From the IMG/VR virus record IMGVR_UViG_3300044535_001837, positions 1-56,497 of that record: DNA of 56,497 nt; one strand, given 5' to 3'. Origin of the DNA: a virus. The position numbers and the translations under genes were made by a program. The notes beneath the pieces are model-generated. The model searched no databases and was not told the origin of the DNA. It saw nothing but the letters and a program-made list of their open reading frames with translations. Of this stretch, positions 10,684 through 17,780 are shown one piece after another (the first letter of the stretch is position 1; every line of letters begins with the position of its first letter).

Positions 10684-11100
10684 TTAGGTGAATCGGATAT
10701 ACTTTAAATCTTTCTGCTGATCAAAGTAAACCATCATCTCATTATCATTGGAGGCTCCCTCTCTTGGGGGCCTTCCTCCATATTTTACTTGACCAACAAG
10801 TGAGAATACTTTACCATATATTATCCCATCATCGCAAGACCATATCAGTACAGGGTTCAGTCTCTTATCAATAAGCTTTGATAGTTTGCTTAATGAAACC
10901 GGCAATGGGTATGCGGTCTTCATTGTCTTGAGTCTGCCCTTCACCTCAGCATAGGCTAATAGGTTCCCTTCTTTATCGAATACTTTATAGTCGATATCAA
11001 GTGGTCCTAGTTTTTGGAATGATCCTTGAAACACATTTACAAATGTGTTGATTGCTCTCTCTTCTCGTTTAAGATCTTGCTCTGTTTCAAAAATCTTCAT
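10684..11100 (-). CDS. PD-(D/E)XK nuclease-like protein (138 aa)
   Basis: The motif LDIDYKVFDKEGNLLAYAEVKGR (residues about 33-55, given in part) has the spacing of a PD-(D/E)XK core: an Asp on the second strand, then E-V-K on the third. This is the active-site arrangement of restriction-enzyme-like and Holliday-junction nucleases. It is the last gene of the leftward transcript and converges with the giant ejection gene, whose stop is four bases away. It overlaps the next upstream leftward gene by 14 bases. A role in host DNA degradation or recombination is possible, but the substrate cannot be read from sequence. Confidence 0.55.
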   Translation of the reverse strand: MKIFETEQDLKREERAINTFVNVFQGSFQKLGPLDIDYKVFDKEGNLLAYAEVKGRLKTMKTAYPLPVSLSKLSKLIDKRLNPVLIWSCDDGIIYGKVFSLVGQVKYGGRPPREGASNDNEMMVYFDQQKDLKYIRFT

Positions 11101-11284
11101 CGTATTCTATAGTCTTTATGATATCCCTTAGATCTTTAATCAAGGATTTGATATCATTCTTTACTGATTCATATTCCCTGTCTACTAGCTTCTCATAAAT
11201 CATGGCAACGCTAGTATGAAATCCTTCTGTAGTAAAGGCTATCCGGGCTGCCCGGTCTCTTTCTTTTTGGACTCTTCCATCCAT
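11087..11284 (-). CDS. Small helical early protein (65 aa)
   Basis: A short charged helical protein ending IKTIEYDEDF. It overlaps the upstream gene by 46 bases if it starts at 11284. A shorter 38-residue form starting at Met28 (11203) is possible. The residues between the two starts look protein-like, so the longer form is preferred. Function unknown. Confidence 0.5.
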   Translation of the reverse strand: MDGRVQKERDRAARIAFTTEGFHTSVAMIYEKLVDREYESVKNDIKSLIKDLRDIIKTIEYDEDF

Positions 11285-11700
11285 TCTTTCTCAGTTATAA
11301 ATGTGTAAAATGGTTTCATTTTTTCTTTGAGTAATCTTATCTCCTGCTTAAGTGCTTCATTCTCTTGCACTAATCTACCAACAATATTGTACGAATTTAC
11401 AGGTTCCTCCTTAAATTTATTAGCATCTACTAAAGTCTTGCATTTATCATGTAACTCTCTGAATGCTGAATCTATTTCAATCAAATCATAAAACCTATTG
11501 ATGTAATAGTCAGCAGCATATCTGCTCTTCTTCATGTTATATGCAATGCTTTCTCTGTGCATACCTGTATCATTAAGTAACTTAGCGAATATCATTCTTG
11601 CTTCTACCTCTCCTCTGTATCTTGTGGTAGATAGGATCCGCTCTCCTGTTACAAGTTCAACAATGTTTCTTAGATCATCAATCTTCTTCTGATCTTCCAT
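11239..11700 (-). CDS. DnaA domain IV-like DNA-binding protein with C-terminal coiled coil (about 153 aa)
   Basis: Residues about 25-85 (RYRGEVEARMIFAKLL, then MHRESIAYNMKKSRYAADYY, then F..LIEIDSAFRELHDKC) follow the pattern of the DnaA C-terminal domain: a basic residue plus Glu-Ala-Arg at the first helix, a helix-turn-helix, and a final helix ending in L.EIDS.FR. The usual DHSTVLHG signature is replaced by KKSRYAADYY, so this copy is divergent. A heptad-rich helix follows (LVQENEALKQEIRLLKEKM), suggesting dimerisation. There is no AAA+ ATPase domain. The start at 11700 (Met9 of the longest frame) reduces overlap with the upstream nuclease gene to 23 bases. A second, more typical DnaA-IV protein is at 19147-19437. 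Confidence 0.5.
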   Translation of the reverse strand: MEDQKKIDDLRNIVELVTGERILSTTRYRGEVEARMIFAKLLNDTGMHRESIAYNMKKSRYAADYYINRFYDLIEIDSAFRELHDKCKTLVDANKFKEEPVNSYNIVGRLVQENEALKQEIRLLKEKMKPFYTFITEKEWMEESKKKETGQPG

Positions 11701-11932
11701 AAAAGAGTTCCGCTTTAATTCCATGTCTTTGTAGTTCTTTGATTCTATATTCCTGTAGTTTACTTGGCTTACCTGTAGATCGCTTTACCTCGTAGAACTC
11801 AACGTCAGAGTTCTTAGGTATGGCTATGAGATCCGGTATGCCATTCTTATTTGTCTTGACTAACTTGATAACGTAGTACCCCTGATCCTCTAGGTCCTTG
11901 ATAAGTTTAGTCTGTATCTGCTGCTCTGTCAT
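11678..11932 (-). CDS. VRR-NUC domain nuclease (84 aa)
   Basis: A complete minimal VRR-NUC module: an N-terminal EQQIQTKLIKDLE helix with the first Glu, then NGIPDLIAI (Asp), EFYEVKRSTGKPSKLQ (Glu-x-Lys) and a final QEYRIKELQRHGI helix. VRR-NUC is a PD-(D/E)XK branch. Stand-alone phage copies of about 85-100 residues cut branched DNA, such as Holliday junctions. Placement next to other DNA-metabolism genes fits resolution of replication or recombination intermediates before packaging. Confidence 0.8.
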   Translation of the reverse strand: MTEQQIQTKLIKDLEDQGYYVIKLVKTNKNGIPDLIAIPKNSDVEFYEVKRSTGKPSKLQEYRIKELQRHGIKAELFYGRSEED

Positions 11933-12125
11933 AGGGCCTAAAGTTTTTCTTTGCTGTCTGTAATGCTTCTACTTCAGTGTCAGCAACACCTGTGTCATAT
12001 GTAAAGCCATCGCTAAACCAATATAGCCAATCACCACCTATTGATTGGAATACACCTATTGATTCTACAGGAACCTCTCTCATGTAGAATAACTTCTTTG
12101 CTTGGTCACCTATATAGATTGTCAT
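11907..12125 (-). CDS. Small early protein, unknown (72 aa)
   Basis: The start at 12125 (MTIYIGDQ) is chosen because it forms a 4-base ATGA overlap with the stop of the upstream Cys-rich gene. A longer frame opening at 12158 would overlap that gene by 37 bases. The protein has aromatic-rich beta-type sequence (GGDWLYWFSDGFTYDTG) and no recognised motif. It overlaps the VRR-NUC gene by 26 bases. Confidence 0.6.
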   Translation of the reverse strand: MTIYIGDQAKKLFYMREVPVESIGVFQSIGGDWLYWFSDGFTYDTGVADTEVEALQTAKKNFRPYDRAADTD

Positions 12126-12295
12126 TTCACTATGTCTTTTAGTTGATTCTCTCCCCAATAGTAATCACATTTATTATCCTCAATAGGCGGTTTCATAAAC
12201 CAAGATTGCCAAAACTCGCTAGGCTTAGCAGTGTGTCGGTAGCATGTTTCTTTGTAGGGACAATTTGTCCCTACGCACATTGTGATATCAGGCAT
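12122..12295 (-). CDS. Four-cysteine small protein, probable zinc-binding (57 aa)
   Basis: The protein starts MPDITMCVGTNCPYKETCYR and ends with KCDYYWGENQ. Cys7, Cys12, Cys18 and Cys43 are arranged like a small zinc ribbon. The sequence resembles a small family that recurs in phages, with the pattern M.dis.C....CP.k..CYR.tAkP. Its stop overlaps the next start by ATGA (12122-12125), and its own start overlaps the upstream gene by 8 bases. A perfect 9-bp inverted repeat (12254-12274) lies within the Cys7-Cys12 codons. Function unknown. Confidence 0.7.
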   Translation of the reverse strand: MPDITMCVGTNCPYKETCYRHTAKPSEFWQSWFMKPPIEDNKCDYYWGENQLKDIVK

Positions 12296-12605
12296 TTCTA
12301 TATTCGTCTAGTTCTTCTTTTAATCTTTCTAAAAACGATTCTTCCCCATCATCACCACTCAACAACCAATCAATTCGTTGGGCATATATGGCTGCTAGTC
12401 TAAGATAGTGTACTCCTTTCTTGAACTCTGCAATAACCTCTTCAGGATATTCGTAATGATGAGTAGGTTTTTCACCATCAAAAAGAAAATAATCTCTTCT
12501 TTCTTCTTCTGTCAATAACCTACCGCTATTATCTATCTCTCTTTGAATATCATCCGCTATAGGATCTATTCTTCTTTGGTCGTAATTAAAGTGTCCTCCG
12601 CTCAT
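12288..12605 (-). CDS. Conserved phage protein of the MSGGHF type (105 aa)
   Basis: The opening MSGGHFNYDQRRIDPIADDIQ is a signature I recognise from small conserved proteins of many phages. The rest is charged and helical (EEVIAEFKKGVHYLRLAAIYAQRIDWLLSGDDGEESFLERL). No catalytic motif is known. It sits in a run of leftward genes with 4-8 base overlaps, so it is translated as part of one polycistron. Confidence 0.7.
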   Translation of the reverse strand: MSGGHFNYDQRRIDPIADDIQREIDNSGRLLTEEERRDYFLFDGEKPTHHYEYPEEVIAEFKKGVHYLRLAAIYAQRIDWLLSGDDGEESFLERLKEELDEYRNA

Positions 12606-12847
12606 AGTTGTTTGTATGTTTCGTTGTAGTATTGTTCCCCTGAATTTCCATTATCGGGATATCCATCTGAATAGCCCTGTTCATATCCATCTGTAATCTG
12701 CTCCTTCTCTTCCTCAATCAACTCGTACAGTAATCTCTCAATCTGCTGAAGATGATGAGCAGTATGCTTGCCCATTAGAGTTTCATCCATCGATTCCATT
12801 CTACTTCTCACCATCGTAATGGCTTTCTGTATTACTGTCTGTTTCAT
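12602..12847 (-). CDS. MKQT-family early protein, copy 1 (81 aa)
   Basis: The start at 12847 (MKQTVIQKAI) is chosen by comparison with the adjacent paralogue at 12801-13037, which opens MKQTAVEW. Both share a C-terminal pattern of acidic E.EKEQ followed by an aromatic/Gly-rich tail. This copy ends EQGYSDGYPDNGNSGEQYYN. The overlap with the neighbouring copy is 47 bases; a start at Met20 of the longer frame (12814) would reduce it to 14. Function unknown. Confidence 0.55.
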   Translation of the reverse strand: MKQTVIQKAITMVRSRMESMDETLMGKHTAHHLQQIERLLYELIEEEKEQITDGYEQGYSDGYPDNGNSGEQYYNETYKQL

Positions 12848-13037
12848 ATTTTTCTTTATAGATTTGTTCAAAGGTTACATCACTTGGGAAAGGAATAAAG
12901 AACCCATCCTGATAAAACTCCTTCATCTGCTCCTTCTCCATCTCTTTGGCTTTCTCTAAAATGCTATGCCAAATAAACTTATCCTTTGGCGAAGTCCATA
13001 GTTCCGTAAAATACCATTCTACTGCTGTCTGTTTCAT
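12801..13037 (-). CDS. MKQT-family early protein, copy 2 (78 aa)
   Basis: MKQTAVEWYFTELW... with EKAKEMEKEQMKEFYQDG is a small helical type found repeatedly in phages, with the motif EMEK.Q....Y..G. The start forms an ATGA overlap with the stop of the gene at 13034-13186. It is a tandem paralogue of the gene at 12602-12847. Confidence 0.6.
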   Translation of the reverse strand: MKQTAVEWYFTELWTSPKDKFIWHSILEKAKEMEKEQMKEFYQDGFFIPFPSDVTFEQIYKEKYETDSNTESHYDGEK

Positions 13038-13186
13038 AGTTTATCGATTAGATTGTTTAAGTTCTCATCTGATAGGAAGTTCTCCTTGTCAGTACTCCAA
13101 TAGTCTAGGTACCTATCCCTGTGTACAGCGTACCACTTCTGTGTGTATTCATTCCAATGAAATACGTAGTTCCAAATCTTTTCCAT
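13034..13186 (-). CDS. Small aromatic-rich early protein (50 aa)
   Basis: MEKIWNYVFHWNEYTQKWYA... with YLDYWSTDKENFLSDENLNNLIDKL: beta-type N-terminus, helical C-terminus. Similar short proteins occur in other phage early regions. Its stop overlaps the next start by ATGA. Function unknown. Confidence 0.6.
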   Translation of the reverse strand: MEKIWNYVFHWNEYTQKWYAVHRDRYLDYWSTDKENFLSDENLNNLIDKL

Positions 13187-13204
13187 ATCATTTATTTTAA
13201 TGTG

Positions 13205-13350
13205 TAGTCAGGACAGGATTCGAACCTGCATGGTAGGCTTATCTAGAAAGCCGTTTGAAGTACCTATTACAAAGGTATTACGGAGCTTTACACCGACTTT
13301 AACGGACACCAACCTTTGCTTTTAGCGTTTACCAATTCCGCCACCTGACT
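13205..13350 (-). tRNA. Oversized tRNA-Leu-like sequence, possibly split or nested tRNA
   Basis: Read leftward, a perfect 7-bp acceptor stem pairs AGTCAGG (13350-13344) with CCTGACT (13212-13206), followed by an A discriminator. A canonical T-arm (GCAGG-TTCGAAT-CCTGT) lies before the 3' acceptor strand, and a class II D-arm (TGGCGGAATTGGTAAACGC) follows the 5' strand. All of this is typical of Leu tRNA. The gene spans 146 bases, about 60 more than a Leu tRNA. A weak anticodon arm with loop AGCAAAG (anticodon CAA) follows the D-arm. A perfect 5-bp stem GGCTT/AAGCC with loop TCTAGAT precedes the T-arm and could be a second anticodon arm (TAG). Internal AGTCGG can also pair with the 3' acceptor strand. 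Whether it is functional, intron-bearing or a fused pair is unresolved. Confidence 0.5.
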
Positions 13351-13395
13351 AAGTTTGCTACTGTTGGTAGGCACTAGCGACCGAAACATATAACC

Positions 13396-13563
13396 CTATC
13401 TATCTATTTTAATTGTATATTTTTTCCCATATAGTTTTCTTGCATGCTCATTAGCTTCTGAATAAGTTCCTACAAACTCAGAACTATGGTCCCAATCATC
13501 TATATCTTTATTCCACTTGATATAATGATCACCATAAATAAGATATCTACTTCTAGTCTTCAT
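13396..13563 (-). CDS. Small early protein, unknown (55 aa)
   Basis: MKTRSRYLIYGDHYIKWNKD... with HARKLYGKKYTIKIDR. The start makes a 4-base ATGA overlap with the stop of the helicase gene, which supports co-translation. It has alternating Tyr/Ile beta-type sequence around a DIDDWDH turn. No recognised motif. Confidence 0.6.
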   Translation of the reverse strand: MKTRSRYLIYGDHYIKWNKDIDDWDHSSEFVGTYSEANEHARKLYGKKYTIKIDR

Positions 13564-14933
13564 ATCAGATTTTTTTTAAAATGATTAACTGTGTAGTCCT
13601 TCTTCTTTATCACTGTCTTGTATACGTCATGCTCAATTCCTCCCTTACTGAAGACCCAATACACATGATTGAATGATCGCTCTTTAGTTGTCATCCGATC
13701 CCTGCTCTGCCAATAACTAGTAGCACTGAAGTCAATGTTGTAATATACCAAGTACTTGGCTTGCTTAAGACTGATCCCCTCCCTGCCACTAACTATCTGC
13801 AATGCAATGTTCTTATCCGTACTATCAAATATACTAAGCTCAGTAGTAAGCTGATCACCAAACACATCCTTCAGGGCAGACAGCTCTTCCTTAAATTTAT
13901 AGAAGATCCCTATCTTACTTCCTTGAAATTTTTGTTTAATGAACTCAGCCTTGGTTGTGTCAAGCACCATGCTGTTACCACTCTCAAACTTAATAGTCCC
14001 ACTGCATAGTTGATGTACCTTCATCATCAACTTCACCGGTGTATCTGCAAGGATCACTTCATTCTTACCTTCAATTACTAAGTCCTTCTCAAGTTTCTTG
14101 ATTAACTTCATCGTAGATTCCTTCATCTCCACCTCTAGGATCTCCTCAGTAACTGATGATACGAACCCTGCTTCCTTCTGTGAGAAACTAATCATGTATG
14201 GTTTCATCTCATCAAGGATGCTATCCAACCCATTGCTATAGTCATTGATGAATAGACCATTGATGTTCTTCTGCTTCACCTTGACATGTGTATCAGCAAA
14301 CTTGTAGAAGTTAACGAACCGATTGAATGGGTTACTAGGTATGCCATACACCTGATGGTACATCTGCGAATAACTCTCCGGTGTTGGTGTACCTGACATG
14401 AGTATCACCTTTGGTCTATACTTAGAGATAGCGTGTCGGATCATTACAGCCCGATTGCTAGGCTTTGGGAACGCACCTATACTATGAGCCTCATCAATGA
14501 CTATTAGGTCAAATTTGAAGCTGTCTACCACGTTGTGGAGACTCTCATAATTTACAACCTTTATCTGATAACTAGGCTTGAGTAGATCGTAATCATTCTG
14601 TATACTGCTGATGGCTTTCTTCTTGGTTACAAACAGCACAGACTTAGCACCAACATTATCTGCGATCCCTAGGCTAGTCAGGGTCTTCCCTGTACGTACC
14701 TCCATCGCTAGGTACACGAAGCCATACATGTTTATGGCCTGTGCACCCTCAGATATAATCTCCTTTTGATATGGTCTAAACTGCATGCTGTATGTTCCGT
14801 AATGGGAAAGACTATTCTTTATTTTGTTTACTATTTCTGAATCAATATGCTTACTACTTGATACTACATCGTAAAGTATTCCGCAGTACCTAAGCATTTG
14901 CTCATCAGAGTATCCGGGTATTCTCTCAATCAT
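13560..14933 (-). CDS. SNF2-like superfamily 2 DNA helicase/translocase (457 aa)
   Basis: Ordered SF2 motifs are visible: Q-like FRPYQ (52-56), Walker A RTGKT (80-84), DEAH box (147-150), SGTPTP motif III (180-185) and motif VI QSRDRM (from about 409). Spacing and length match the compact SNF2-like helicases found in phage replication regions, which translocate on double-stranded DNA using ATP. An N-terminal 45-residue helical extension precedes the helicase core. The start overlaps the primase-helicase stop by 8 bases, so both are probably expressed together and act on replication or recombination intermediates. Confidence 0.85.
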   Translation of the reverse strand: MIERIPGYSDEQMLRYCGILYDVVSSSKHIDSEIVNKIKNSLSHYGTYSMQFRPYQKEIISEGAQAINMYGFVYLAMEVRTGKTLTSLGIADNVGAKSVLFVTKKKAISSIQNDYDLLKPSYQIKVVNYESLHNVVDSFKFDLIVIDEAHSIGAFPKPSNRAVMIRHAISKYRPKVILMSGTPTPESYSQMYHQVYGIPSNPFNRFVNFYKFADTHVKVKQKNINGLFINDYSNGLDSILDEMKPYMISFSQKEAGFVSSVTEEILEVEMKESTMKLIKKLEKDLVIEGKNEVILADTPVKLMMKVHQLCSGTIKFESGNSMVLDTTKAEFIKQKFQGSKIGIFYKFKEELSALKDVFGDQLTTELSIFDSTDKNIALQIVSGREGISLKQAKYLVYYNIDFSATSYWQSRDRMTTKERSFNHVYWVFSKGGIEHDVYKTVIKKKDYTVNHFKKNLI

Positions 14934-17316
14934 TCGAATGAATTATGATCCATCTACCCAACATATCTCTACCTTCCTCCGGTGCAACACCATACTTGAA
15001 CATGCCATAAGATATCAACCACTTGTAGAACTTAGTCCTACTGATAGTCATCTTAGACTTTGGTCCGTAGTCAGGGTACTCATTGACGAAGTCATTGTAT
15101 AGATCGTTCTTGTACAGCCTTGTCTCCGGCTCAAGCGTATTGTTCTTAGGTTGTCCTTCCACTAGACCGCACCACTCAATGAAGTCATGAGATGTCTCTG
15201 CAGATAGTTGTCTGATCTTAAGGTTGACAAACTTACTTCTCACTAGTCCGGTATGCAGGTAGTTAGATAGGCATGTGATCATGTAGTTATCGAACTCACA
15301 CCAATCGTCATCATTCCAATCACCAAACATCAACTTACCAAACTCATCCAATGGAGTGAATGACTTGGAATAATATTGGTGTAACTCCAACTCCCACTTA
15401 CGTCTTGCGAATGAGTTGCCTGATCCCTTGATTGCGTAGTTAGTTGTGATGGCAATCTTTGGAGACTTGCTGAATGGGATCTTGATCGCATCCTTATTCT
15501 TCTTCTCTAGAGTTAACCCTTCAGTTACCACGCTAAACAAACGCTCGAAGTCGAAGTACTTCTTCACGTCATCGAATACTAGGATCTGAGTGTCCGCAGA
15601 TACTAGTTGATAAGCGAAGCTCCTCTCGAATGTGAATGACTTACCATCGATAGTTACCACCTTCTTCATTTTGCCTAGGGCATTCATGAACAGACCCTTT
15701 CCGGTACCACCCTCAGGGTTATCGCTTATCACCTCGTCATTAAGGATCACTGCCGGACAGAAGCTCAGGTTCTTGTACCCATGTAGAAGGAATCCCATTG
15801 TACTCTCCATAGATTCAACTCTGCTATCATCATTACCGCAGATGTTTCTGATAAACTTCCGATAACTGCATCGATCCGTTACGCTACACATGATGAAGTT
15901 ACGATCGATCACATGGTCCTTCCAAACATATCCACCTAAGTCTAGGTAGTCAATAGGTTTGATCTCAGTCTTGGTTATATGTACTGCACAGTTCTTATAG
16001 TACAGATATGCTGAGTCCTTGGTATCCTCAATGAAGTAGATGTCTATGGTTGATAGCATAGACAGGAACTCCTCCTTGAAGAATCTAGTGTTGTCTGCGA
16101 AGTAGTTGTATACTCCGATGTCATCCAACTCAAGCAGGTGATTTAGTACAAAGTCCTTGATCTCCTTCTCAGATGTATGGTCGATCAGGTTGTTTGTTAC
16201 CTTGACGAACACGTAGTTCTTTCCACCCTCAGGGCAGTACTTATAGAACCCACTATCCTCAAGGAACTGCTTAAACTGAATGTGGATTATTTTTATAACT
16301 CCCTTATCACTCTTGTTCCAAAATGTTTTCTTCGCATTCTCCTCCTCCACTTTCGAAAGAACTGCTTCGATGGTATCGGAATCCAAGTGGGAGTCTTGTA
16401 GTTGGATCCGGATCTCTTTTTTTGATACGCCTCTTCTTAGTTTTGCTTTGATCTGATTGACCCTTTCCTCATCCTCGTAGTACTTGGTACCGAAGTTAGA
16501 AGTATTCTGATAGGCAGAGTCAATGGTCCTTTGGATCTCCCTGATCGAGAAGTCTTCATTGGCATATTGATTCAATACATATCCGGCTAGACTCTTGTTG
16601 ATGCCGAAGTCATTGAACGCCATCGCTAGGATGTACACGTTATGATTACGCTGACCTTCAACCATAGGATACTTCTTGGTCCACCATTTAACAAGGATCT
16701 CTACGATCTTATTCTCGTCAGTAATCGGGATGGTAGGTTGGTCCTTGAACTTGCTTACCTCTGTGTACTCAGGCTCTTCAAGGATATCCCATACAGATGA
16801 GTTCTCATTCACATGAATCAATGGATCATAAGACTCGTAGCATACACGTGATACGTTCTTGCTAGTCTTATCAAAGTATGGACTATTGAAGTGCTTCTCT
16901 AGGCTGTTGAAATAGTTGATGTGGTTGTCTACATCTGCAGGTATTTTAACCAATACCTTTAGCCCATTCCCTGAAGGGGATATGAATACAGAGTAGACAT
17001 ACTTATTCTTAGATAGGTTCTCCTTGTCCTGAAGCAACTCCTTCTGCTTCTGATATCCATCGAAGTCTAGGCACATCAAACCGCTGTGATCTAGGAGTGA
17101 TGCATCGGATCTCTTTGTGAATGTGCCACTAAAACAAATGGCAGGAAGTAATTTCTTTAATTCATTTCGCTCAGGCTTACGCTTCTCAGCTCTGATCTTT
17201 TTGACCAAGTCCTTTGAAGCACCGGATCTAATTCTGTCAAGGATCACCCCTACATTCCTGTGGAATGGAGTGCTAGTCTCTTTAATGTTTTGAAATATTG
17301 TAATCTGATATGTCAT
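14926..17316 (-). CDS. Primase-helicase: BT4734/VirE-N primase-like domain plus SF3-type helicase (796 aa)
   Basis: Residues about 10-185 carry the BT4734-like N-terminal domain found in Bacteroidota mobile elements: CFSGTFTKRSD, LMCLDFDGY (acidic pair), SPSGNGLKVLVKI and RVCYESYDP. This fold belongs to the archaeo-eukaryotic primase group. About 205-285 resembles a primase C-terminal helical module (QRNHNVYILAMAFNDFG). From about 530 comes an SF3-like ATPase: Walker A NPEGGTGKG, Walker B ILVFDD, then KIAITTNYAI as sensor. It would prime and unwind at the phage origin. It lies alone behind a 193-base spacer carrying an AT-rich repeat, and its start ATG at 17316 is the first in frame. Confidence 0.85.
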   Translation of the reverse strand: MTYQITIFQNIKETSTPFHRNVGVILDRIRSGASKDLVKKIRAEKRKPERNELKKLLPAICFSGTFTKRSDASLLDHSGLMCLDFDGYQKQKELLQDKENLSKNKYVYSVFISPSGNGLKVLVKIPADVDNHINYFNSLEKHFNSPYFDKTSKNVSRVCYESYDPLIHVNENSSVWDILEEPEYTEVSKFKDQPTIPITDENKIVEILVKWWTKKYPMVEGQRNHNVYILAMAFNDFGINKSLAGYVLNQYANEDFSIREIQRTIDSAYQNTSNFGTKYYEDEERVNQIKAKLRRGVSKKEIRIQLQDSHLDSDTIEAVLSKVEEENAKKTFWNKSDKGVIKIIHIQFKQFLEDSGFYKYCPEGGKNYVFVKVTNNLIDHTSEKEIKDFVLNHLLELDDIGVYNYFADNTRFFKEEFLSMLSTIDIYFIEDTKDSAYLYYKNCAVHITKTEIKPIDYLDLGGYVWKDHVIDRNFIMCSVTDRCSYRKFIRNICGNDDSRVESMESTMGFLLHGYKNLSFCPAVILNDEVISDNPEGGTGKGLFMNALGKMKKVVTIDGKSFTFERSFAYQLVSADTQILVFDDVKKYFDFERLFSVVTEGLTLEKKNKDAIKIPFSKSPKIAITTNYAIKGSGNSFARRKWELELHQYYSKSFTPLDEFGKLMFGDWNDDDWCEFDNYMITCLSNYLHTGLVRSKFVNLKIRQLSAETSHDFIEWCGLVEGQPKNNTLEPETRLYKNDLYNDFVNEYPDYGPKSKMTISRTKFYKWLISYGMFKYGVAPEEGRDMLGRWIIIHSND

Positions 17317-17339
17317 AAATGCTAATTTGATTCCGTATT

Positions 17340-17452
17340 TGTGTCGAGTAAGTTGCTGATAATCAGATCGATGTCGATTATGTCAATTTAAAAACTAAAA
17401 TGAAATAGAAAATAAATAATAATATATATAAGTATATATATAGTATAAGGGA
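17340..17452. repeat. AT-rich ~110 bp intergenic repeat, copy A
   Basis: This fills most of the 193-base gap between the primase-helicase gene and the SSB-like gene. It contains GTAAGTTGCTGATAATCA (17348-17365), then a GATTATGTC block, then a run of AT steps (17408-17447) ending TATAAGGG. A closely similar block of almost the same length lies at 26101-26212 in the same + orientation. The 18-base upstream motif recurs at 25422-25439. The low-melting tract next to the initiator gene is the kind of sequence used as a DNA unwinding element. Confidence 0.65.
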
Positions 17453-17477
17453 AAACTAAAACGTCATAGTCTAGTGG

Positions 17478-17504
17478 AAAAAAGAGGGGGAATTTAACCC
17501 CCTC
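17478..17504 (-). terminator. Intrinsic terminator after SSB-like gene
   Basis: On the minus strand, GAGGGGG pairs with CCCCCTC (17504-17498 and 17490-17484) around a 7-base loop and is followed by six T residues. It lies 6 bases beyond the stop of the SSB-like gene and would end the early transcript before the primase-helicase unit. Confidence 0.85.
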
Positions 17505-17509
17505 ATATT

Positions 17510-17779
17510 TTAGAAAGGCATATCGTCTGTGTCCTCTACCGGTTGTTCTACCGGCTGTTCACCTTTCTTTTGTGGATCATAAGTATCTAGTGCAACATAA
17601 AGTCCTCCGGATCTACCTCTCTTTACTTCTAGGTTTAACCATCCATCCTTCTCGTGCTTCTTGATAAACTCTAATGCTTCACTAACCTTTAAGGATAGTT
17701 TGGTGATCAAGAAATTTTGAGCATCATCTCTTCTTCTAGCGATGAATCCATCTGCGAAAATTGTTTGTTTGTCTTGCAT
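17510..17779 (-). CDS. SSB-like small DNA-binding protein with acidic DDMPF tip (89 aa)
   Basis: The C-terminus EDTDDMPF copies the acidic tip by which bacterial SSB proteins recruit partners. A Pro/Glu-rich linker (EQPVEQPVE) precedes it. The N-terminal 65 residues (FADGFIARRRDDAQNFLITKLSLKVSEALEFIKKH, in part, then DGWLNLEVKRGRSGGLYVAL) resemble small beta-type phage proteins of this length and are much shorter than E. coli SSB. It stands directly downstream of exonuclease and annealing-protein genes, where phage SSBs usually sit. The single-strand-binding role is inferred from the tail and context. Confidence 0.65.
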   Translation of the reverse strand: MQDKQTIFADGFIARRRDDAQNFLITKLSLKVSEALEFIKKHEKDGWLNLEVKRGRSGGLYVALDTYDPQKKGEQPVEQPVEDTDDMPF

Positions 17780-17780
17780 G

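Noticed and set aside
10741-10795. G+C-rich hairpin near the convergent junction considered as a terminator
   Set aside because: It lies within the nuclease coding sequence and is not followed by a T-run on either strand.
12143-12403. Rightward 86-codon open frame opposite the Cys-rich and MSGGHF genes
   Set aside because: The opposite strand carries ATGA-coupled genes with recognisable protein patterns; the rightward translation has no protein-like pattern.
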